Below are positions 5,979 to 9,837 of a stretch of DNA of 9,837 nt, one piece after another. The DNA comes from Sphingobacteriales bacterium (GTDB lineage: Bacteria; Bacteroidota; Bacteroidia; Chitinophagales; Chitinophagaceae). A program made the position numbers and the translations under genes. Location: positions 1 to 9,837 of the forward strand of contig JAHEZF010000045.1 in NCBI GenBank assembly GCA_023251215.1, written 5' to 3'. Positions within the stretch are counted from its first letter, which is position 1. Each line of letters begins with the position of its first letter. The notes under the pieces were generated by a model. It made no database searches. It saw nothing but the letters and a program-made list of their open reading frames with translations, and was not told the DNA's origin.

Positions 5979-6614
5979 TTATCCTTCCACCAGGAACAAA
6001 TACACTTCTTTAGGACCATGTACACCTACAACAAGTGTTTTTTCAATATCAGCAGTACGGCTGGGGCCGGTGGCAAATGTGACCAGGGAAGGGAAATTGT
6101 TGCCGTATTTATCTTTGGTAAACTGTAACGCCTCTTTAAGGTCATTCACTAATTGATTGGTGTAAGCAATGCAGACATGAACCGGGGCATATACACTGGT
6201 AGTTCTTCCGCTTTGCTGTGCAGCACTCATTACAATGGTTCCTGTCCTTGCTACCAAACATTCGCAACTGGTAATAGCAACATCACAATCTGCAAGCCCG
6301 GTCCTGACCAGCCTTTCACCCAGTTGTGAAGCGAATGGTTCAATCAACTTATCTTCTACGCAATACACTTTATTCCAATCCTGTTTCTTAACAAGACTGT
6401 TAAGCTGAAAAGCCAATTCCTGCTGGTTAATACAATAAATAAATTTGCCCTGCAGCTTAATAAACTGTTCGGCAAATTCTACTTCAGGTTCCTGCTGCAA
6501 TGGCTTAAAAACAGGCTGGCTATCTTCGCTTTGCGGAAAAGGTAAAGGCGTTGAATGACTCAACGCCTTGCGTATCTTTTTTAAAATATTTTCTTTGGAA
6601 GGTGAAACACTCAT
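5979..6614 (-). CDS. LUD-domain protein (LutC/YkgG-like)
   Basis: A 211-residue protein of the LUD family, to which LutC of the lactate-oxidation complex LutABC belongs. Residues 1-24 are the basic helix ENILKKIRKAL leading to STPLPFPQSE. The core shows ADCDVAITSCECLVARTGTI (108-127) and the C-terminal signature TGPSRTADIEKTLVVGVHG (182-200), both characteristic. LutA and LutB are absent from the visible region, so a role in lactate use is unproven; in this phylum I recall this gene next to ftsH without lutAB. It starts nine bases after the ftsH stop and is almost certainly co-transcribed. A 10-base perfect hairpin lies within codons 15-24 (6545-6569). Confidence 0.88.
   Translation of the reverse strand: MSVSPSKENILKKIRKALSHSTPLPFPQSEDSQPVFKPLQQEPEVEFAEQFIKLQGKFIYCINQQELAFQLNSLVKKQDWNKVYCVEDKLIEPFASQLGERLVRTGLADCDVAITSCECLVARTGTIVMSAAQQSGRTTSVYAPVHVCIAYTNQLVNDLKEALQFTKDKYGNNFPSLVTFATGPSRTADIEKTLVVGVHGPKEVYLFLVEG
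6545..6569 (-). repeat. Perfect 10-base hairpin at the start of the LUD gene
   Basis: On the coding strand, AAGGCGTTGA and TCAACGCCTT are perfect 10-base arms around GTCAT. It lies 46-70 bases into the gene, just after the ftsH/LUD junction. The encoded residues (KALSHSTPL) look natural for this family's N-terminus, so this is unlikely to be an insertion. There is no T-run, so it is not a standard terminator; it could slow ribosomes or stabilise a processed mRNA end. Confidence 0.4.
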
Positions 6615-6623
6615 GACAGATTA

Positions 6624-8735
6624 TTAAACAGATGGCGCCAGTCCGAAAGCGCCGGTTTGTTCATCACTTTCTCTTTTTTCTTCTTTTTTGGCTTCAATTG
6701 CAGGGGCTGCCTGTTCAACAGGTTTGATTTTAGCAGTTTCACCCACCTCCAGTAGTTTCTTTTCTTCAAAAGGTCGTTTGCCTATCAGTATTTCCACATC
6801 ACTCTGGAACAACACTTCTTTTTCAAGCAAAGCATTTGCCAGTTTTTCAACCTGATCTCTTTTTTCTTTCAACAATTTTTTGGTTCTTTCATAAGCTTCA
6901 TCAATTAATTTCCTGACCTCTTCATCAATCAGTTTAGATGTTTCTTCAGAATAAGGTTTGGTGAATGCTGCCTCCTGCTGCGGATCGTAAAAGCTGACAT
7001 TCCCGATTTTATCATTCATTCCATATACCGTTACCATTGAATAAGCCATTCTTGTTATCTGCTGCAGGTCATTCTGCGCACCGGTTGAAATCTTATTAAA
7101 GAAAATTTCTTCACTGGCTCTTCCGCCGAGTGTCATACATATCTGGTCGTTTAATTGATCCGTATTGTACAGGTATTGTTCTTTGGGAGTATATTGAGCA
7201 TAGCCCAATGCAGCCGTACCCCTTGGCACAATGGTTACTTTCAGCAAGGGGTAAGCATGTTCCAGGTACCAGCCGCAAACGGCATGACCGGCTTCATGAT
7301 ATGCAATGATTCTTTTTTCTTCCGGCGAAATGATCTTGTTCTTTTTTTCCAAACCACCGATCACCCGGTCCACTGCATCCTGAAAATCTTCCATGTCCAC
7401 AGCTTCTTTTTCTTTCCGGGCTGCTATCAATGCCGCTTCATTACACACATTGGCAATGTCGGCTCCGGCAAAACCGGGAGTCTGTTCAGCCAGTTTATGA
7501 ATGTCGAGAGTTTTAGAGATCTTGATCGGCTTTAAATGCACTTTGAAAATCGCTTCCCGGCCAACCAGATCAGGTTTGTCTATTGATATCTGGCGATCAA
7601 AACGGCCCGGTCTCAGCAATGCTGTATCCAGTACATCCGGACGGTTGGTAGCTGCCAGAACGATAATTCCGGCATCGGTTCCAAATCCATCCATTTCTAC
7701 CAACAATTGGTTTAATGTGCTTTCTCTTTCATCATTACTCATCATTGCATTTTTTCCCCGGGCACGACCAATGGCATCAATCTCATCGATAAATATTATA
7801 CAGGGAGCTTTTTCCCTTGCCTGTTTAAAAAGATCCCGGACACGGCTGGCCCCAACGCCTACAAACATTTCAACAAAATCAGATCCACTCAGGCTGAAAA
7901 AAGGAACCTGTGCTTCACCTGCTACCGCTTTTGCCAAAAGAGTTTTACCGGTACCGGGAGGGCCAATCAACAATGCCCCTTTGGGTATTTTACCACCGAG
8001 GTTGGTATATTTTTTAGGATTCTTTAAAAAGTCAACAATCTCCATCACCTCAACTTTTGCTTCATCCAGACCCGCCACATCTGCAAAAGTGATATTCACC
8101 TTTGTTCCTTTGTCAAATAATGTTGCTTTTGATTTCCCAATATTAAAAATACCACCCGGACCTCCGCCACCACCTGCACCGCTACCCATTTTGCGCATCA
8201 GTAATACCCAGAGCCCGATAAATAATAATATGGGGAGTAAGAATTGTAAAACACCACCAAACCAATCTTTTTCTGATCCTGCTTTTCCTACATTCTTTAC
8301 CGAAGGATTATCTGCATAGAATTTACGCATATCATCCTGGAAAGAATCGCCGGATACTATTGAAAAAACCATATGCGGTCCATCTTTGCTTATCTTACCG
8401 TTGATGCCTGTTTTCAGATCTTTTTCATAGGCAGGGATACTTGTTTCTTTTAATGTAACCTTTACTTTATTCCGGTTACTGATGACGGTGTATTTAAGAA
8501 TATCACCTCTCTTCAGTATTTCTGTAAAAGTATCCTGGTCAATTTCTTTCATATTGGGAGAGAATGCACTCCCGAATAGATTAAACCCTATTACTACCGC
8601 AAATATTATGGCATAAATCCAGTAAATACTGAATCGGGGCCCTTTACGGGGAGGTTGGTTGGGATCATCGCCAGGTGGGCGGTTACCAAACCGGGGTATT
8701 CTTTTATCGTCTCTGTTTTGTGGTTCCTGTGACAT
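6624..8735 (-). CDS. ftsH: ATP-dependent zinc metalloprotease FtsH
   Basis: A 703-residue membrane-bound AAA+ protease that extracts and degrades misfolded membrane proteins and short-lived cytoplasmic regulators. Domains in order: a proline-rich cytoplasmic N-terminus (1-35), a first membrane segment (about 37-58), a periplasmic domain (60-157), a second membrane segment (about 160-180), a glycine-rich linker (184-200), and the AAA module with Walker A GPPGTGKT (258-265), pore loop MFVG (290-293), Walker B IIFIDEID (313-320) and second region of homology [19 protein letters not shown] (363-381). The peptidase zinc site is HEAGH (480-484) with a third ligand at D556 in STGAQND. The C-terminus is charged and variable. 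All key residues are present and the length is normal for Bacteroidota. It starts 71 bases after rsfS across an AT-rich gap, where no clear TAnnTTTG box is visible; an AGGAA lies in the leader before the ATG. Confidence 0.98.
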   Translation of the reverse strand: MSQEPQNRDDKRIPRFGNRPPGDDPNQPPRKGPRFSIYWIYAIIFAVVIGFNLFGSAFSPNMKEIDQDTFTEILKRGDILKYTVISNRNKVKVTLKETSIPAYEKDLKTGINGKISKDGPHMVFSIVSGDSFQDDMRKFYADNPSVKNVGKAGSEKDWFGGVLQFLLPILLFIGLWVLLMRKMGSGAGGGGGPGGIFNIGKSKATLFDKGTKVNITFADVAGLDEAKVEVMEIVDFLKNPKKYTNLGGKIPKGALLIGPPGTGKTLLAKAVAGEAQVPFFSLSGSDFVEMFVGVGASRVRDLFKQAREKAPCIIFIDEIDAIGRARGKNAMMSNDERESTLNQLLVEMDGFGTDAGIIVLAATNRPDVLDTALLRPGRFDRQISIDKPDLVGREAIFKVHLKPIKISKTLDIHKLAEQTPGFAGADIANVCNEAALIAARKEKEAVDMEDFQDAVDRVIGGLEKKNKIISPEEKRIIAYHEAGHAVCGWYLEHAYPLLKVTIVPRGTAALGYAQYTPKEQYLYNTDQLNDQICMTLGGRASEEIFFNKISTGAQNDLQQITRMAYSMVTVYGMNDKIGNVSFYDPQQEAAFTKPYSEETSKLIDEEVRKLIDEAYERTKKLLKEKRDQVEKLANALLEKEVLFQSDVEILIGKRPFEEKKLLEVGETAKIKPVEQAAPAIEAKKEEKRESDEQTGAFGLAPSV

Positions 8736-8806
8736 GTTTTTTCTCTGTATTCCTGCTAATTAACAATTATTATTATAAATAGTTCAATCGTTTCCTTTTT
8801 TTAACA

Positions 8807-9232
8807 TTAATCATCATGTTCTTTACCAGCCGCATCACTCCACATTTCTTCCAGTTTATAAAACCTGCGGCTTTCCGGAACCATGATATGAACCACTACA
8901 TTCACATAATCTATCAGCACCCATTGCAATTTCCTGTATCCTTCATGATGATACGGGTTTTCGCTGCATTTTTGTTTTACTTTATTTTCTACATTCTCTG
9001 ATATAGCTCGTATCTGAGGTTGATTACCTGCTTCGCAAATGATAAAAAAATCAGCTACAGCTTCGTTTATTTTCCTAAGATCAAGGGAAATAATATTCTC
9101 CCCTTTTTTCTCCTGGATAGCAGCAATAATGGTTTTGATGATCTTTGAATTTCTTGTTAACCGGACTATAGCCGCCTGTCCGGTGTGCAGGCTTTTCTTT
9201 TTCCGGTTGGTCAGTAATGCCCGTTGTTCCAA
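8807..9232 (-). CDS. rsfS: Ribosomal silencing factor RsfS (Iojap family)
   Basis: Binds ribosomal protein L14 on the 50S subunit and blocks subunit joining, lowering translation in starvation. The conserved domain runs from LTRNSKIIKTIIAAIQ (residues 25-40) through GENIISLDLRKI, VADFFIICEAGN (59-70), QIRAISENVENKV and the signature WVLIDYVNVVVHIM (104-117) to RRFYKLEEMWSDA (122-134). The start is uncertain. There is no in-frame ATG upstream of the domain before a TAA at 9250-9248; TTG at 9232 gives 141 residues with a basic leader (LLTNRKKKSLHTGQ) and is the most likely start, although an ATA or other rare start nearer LTRNS is possible. It is divergent from birA, an arrangement I recall as common in Bacteroidota, and lies ahead of ftsH. 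Confidence 0.93.
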   Translation of the reverse strand: MEQRALLTNRKKKSLHTGQAAIVRLTRNSKIIKTIIAAIQEKKGENIISLDLRKINEAVADFFIICEAGNQPQIRAISENVENKVKQKCSENPYHHEGYRKLQWVLIDYVNVVVHIMVPESRRFYKLEEMWSDAAGKEHDD

Positions 9233-9263
9233 TAATCTAAATCGTTTTTATTTGTGAAGGAAT

Positions 9264-9377
9264 CGAAGTTGCCGGTTGCTTGGTACTCGTTTCTGGTGTC
9301 CCCAAACTCTGGGGGCTTTTTACCAGTAACCAGTCCCGAAGGGATGCCTTTGGCACAACCAATAACCAGAAACTAGT
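9264..9377. repeat. Heptamer-repeat element with three short hairpins in the rsfS/birA spacer
   Basis: The left part is a run of 7-base units ending mostly in GTT or GGT (CGAAGTT, GCCGGTT, GCTTGGT, ACTCGTT; 9264-9291). The right part shows the opposite orientation (AACCAGT 9328-9334; AACCAAT, AACCAGA, AACTAGT 9357-9377). GTTTCTGGT (9289-9297) and ACCAGAAAC (9365-9373) form a 9-base inverted repeat. Between lie three hairpins: CCCCA/TGGGG around AACTC (9300-9314), TCCC/GGGA around GAA (9334-9344) and TGCC/GGCA around TTT (9345-9355). The first is followed by CTTTTT and looks terminator-like on the plus strand, but no gene ends there. The element fills most of the space where both promoters should be. 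Confidence 0.6.
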
Positions 9378-9385
9378 TTACTTTG
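9378..9385 (+). promoter_or_regulatory. Weak -7-like box for birA
   Basis: TTACTTTG matches TAnnTTTG at 7 of 8 positions. Transcription would begin near 9391, about 12 bases before the TTG start of birA. No -33 TTG stands at the proper distance: the nearest TTTG, at 9349-9352, is 25 bases away. The call is tentative. Confidence 0.25.
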
Positions 9386-9402
9386 TCAAAAATAGCAATT
9401 AA

Positions 9403-9837
9403 TTGCCACACACTTCAGCCCACAATTCCATCGGTACTCCATTCATTGTGCTACAATCGGTTGATAGCACCAACAACTATGCCCGGGGCCTTTTGAATGA
9501 ACCTGATACGACAGACCTGCCTGTGCGGCAGACAGCTGGTAGTGGCCCGGCACATCATGGAACAGCCATATTTGCTCATGAACAAATAACTGGAAAGGGC
9601 CAAAGGGGTAAGGTTTGGATAACGGAAAAAGATGTCAGCATCATCCTGAGTATAGTGGTAAAACCAGACCCATTACTACTCTCGCAACAGTTTCAATTGA
9701 GTGCCTGTGTGTCTGTAAGCATACATGAGTTTTTCAGAAAATATGCCGGTGATGATACCCGCATTAAATGGCCAAACGATCTTTATTGGCAGGACAGAAA
9801 GGCAGGAGGTGTTTTGATTGAGAATGTGATTGGAGGC
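9403..9837 (+). CDS. birA: Biotin-[acetyl-CoA carboxylase] ligase, N-terminal part (cut by the window edge)
   Basis: Activates biotin as biotinyl-5'-AMP and transfers it to the carrier lysine of acetyl-CoA carboxylase. 145 codons are visible up to the right edge. There is no N-terminal DNA-binding domain, so this is a ligase-only form and not a repressor. Motifs: QSVDSTNNYA (18-27), AIFAHEQITGKGQRGKVW (55-72, the biotinyl-AMP-binding loop), IKWPNDLYW (121-129) and DRKAGGVLIE (131-140), in which K133 corresponds to the biotin-binding lysine of E. coli. The start is a TTG at 9403 immediately after an in-frame TAA; the resulting MPHTSAHNSIGTPFIVLQ resembles the usual short lead-in, and no ATG is available. 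A GTG at 9448 would remove part of it. Residues about 34-47 (PDTTDLPVRQTAGS) are extra compared with the family and coincide with a palindrome. Confidence 0.93.
   Translation, partial: MPHTSAHNSIGTPFIVLQSVDSTNNYARGLLNEPDTTDLPVRQTAGSGPAHHGTAIFAHEQITGKGQRGKVWITEKDVSIILSIVVKPDPLLLSQQFQLSACVSVSIHEFFRKYAGDDTRIKWPNDLYWQDRKAGGVLIENVIGG
9510..9538. repeat. Palindromic repeat inserted in frame in birA
   Basis: CTGCC (9517-9521) and GGCAG (9527-9531) are perfect 5-base arms around TGTGC; alternatively CTGCCTG pairs with CAGACAG with one mismatch. It encodes part of an extra stretch of about 12-16 residues (TTDLPVRQTAG in its centre) between LLNE and the conserved HHGTAIFAHEQ. Its arm sequence resembles the palindrome in alaS. 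The exact insertion boundaries cannot be set without homologues. Confidence 0.6.

Noticed and set aside
5951..6025. Longer start for the cyclotransferase-like gene
   Set aside because: It would overlap the LUD gene by 47 bases and adds residues outside the fold, which begins right after the ATG at 5950.
7501..8319. Long plus-strand open frame of 272 codons opposite ftsH
   Set aside because: It is antisense to the conserved AAA region; its low-complexity serine/proline-rich translation is a by-product of ftsH codons.
9174..9192. GCCTG/CAGGC inverted repeat in the N-terminal codons of rsfS, similar to the alaS and birA palindromes
   Set aside because: The stem is only five bases with a 9-base loop, and the RsfS N-terminus varies in length among relatives, so an insertion cannot be distinguished from normal leader sequence.
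9298..9320. Stem-loop followed by CTTTTT resembling a rho-independent terminator
   Set aside because: It lies between two divergent genes, so no transcript should end there on the plus strand; it is better explained as part of the repeat element.
1..9837. A dedicated defence, biosynthetic or mobile gene system
   Set aside because: All recognisable genes are core functions, and no nuclease, toxin, transposase, integrase or CRISPR-like spacing was seen.

Overview
The window reads as a chromosomal housekeeping segment from a member of the Bacteroidota, most likely Chitinophagaceae or a close relative. This rests on protein flavour (the FtsH, RsfS, LUD and MerR-like sequences), on -7 boxes of the TAnnTTTG type, on weak Shine-Dalgarno signals, and on the gene neighbourhoods alaS / M23 peptidase / MerR and birA / rsfS / ftsH / LUD protein, which I recall as common in that phylum. 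No rRNA, tRNA, CRISPR array, transposase or phage gene is visible.

Layout, left to right: positions 1-1208 hold the N-terminal 402 residues of alanyl-tRNA synthetase on the minus strand, running off the left edge. A 369-base divergent spacer (1209-1577) carries a heptamer-repeat/palindrome element, an unexplained AT-rich part, a promoter and a leader hairpin. Three plus-strand genes follow: a membrane-anchored M23 peptidase (1578-2549), a MerR-type regulator (2637-3218) and an exported single-cysteine thioredoxin-fold protein (3302-3826). Converging on them is a minus-strand cluster transcribed as rsfS (9232-8807), ftsH (8735-6624), LUD/LutC-like (6614-5979), gamma-glutamylcyclotransferase-like (5950-5525), lpxH (5515-4700) and an exported beta-propeller-like protein (4699-3887). 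From ftsH onwards the spacings are 9, 28, 9 and 0 bases, so these genes are probably one transcription unit. After a second repeat-filled divergent spacer (9233-9402) comes the N-terminal 145 residues of biotin protein ligase on the plus strand, running off the right edge.

Functionally this is core cell maintenance: translation (AlaRS, RsfS), membrane protein quality control (FtsH), lipid A synthesis (LpxH), cell-wall remodelling (M23) and biotin attachment (BirA). I see no defence island or dedicated accessory system.

The most interesting signal is at the DNA level. Three conserved genes (alaS, lpxH, birA) each contain a short inverted repeat in frame, at a place where the family normally has no such residues, and both divergent spacers contain 7-base-period arrays interrupted by perfect palindromes. 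Together they suggest small palindromic elements that have spread through this genome and are tolerated inside protein-coding genes, comparable in concept to the Rickettsia palindromic elements. This is inference from one window and needs genome-wide repeat counts.
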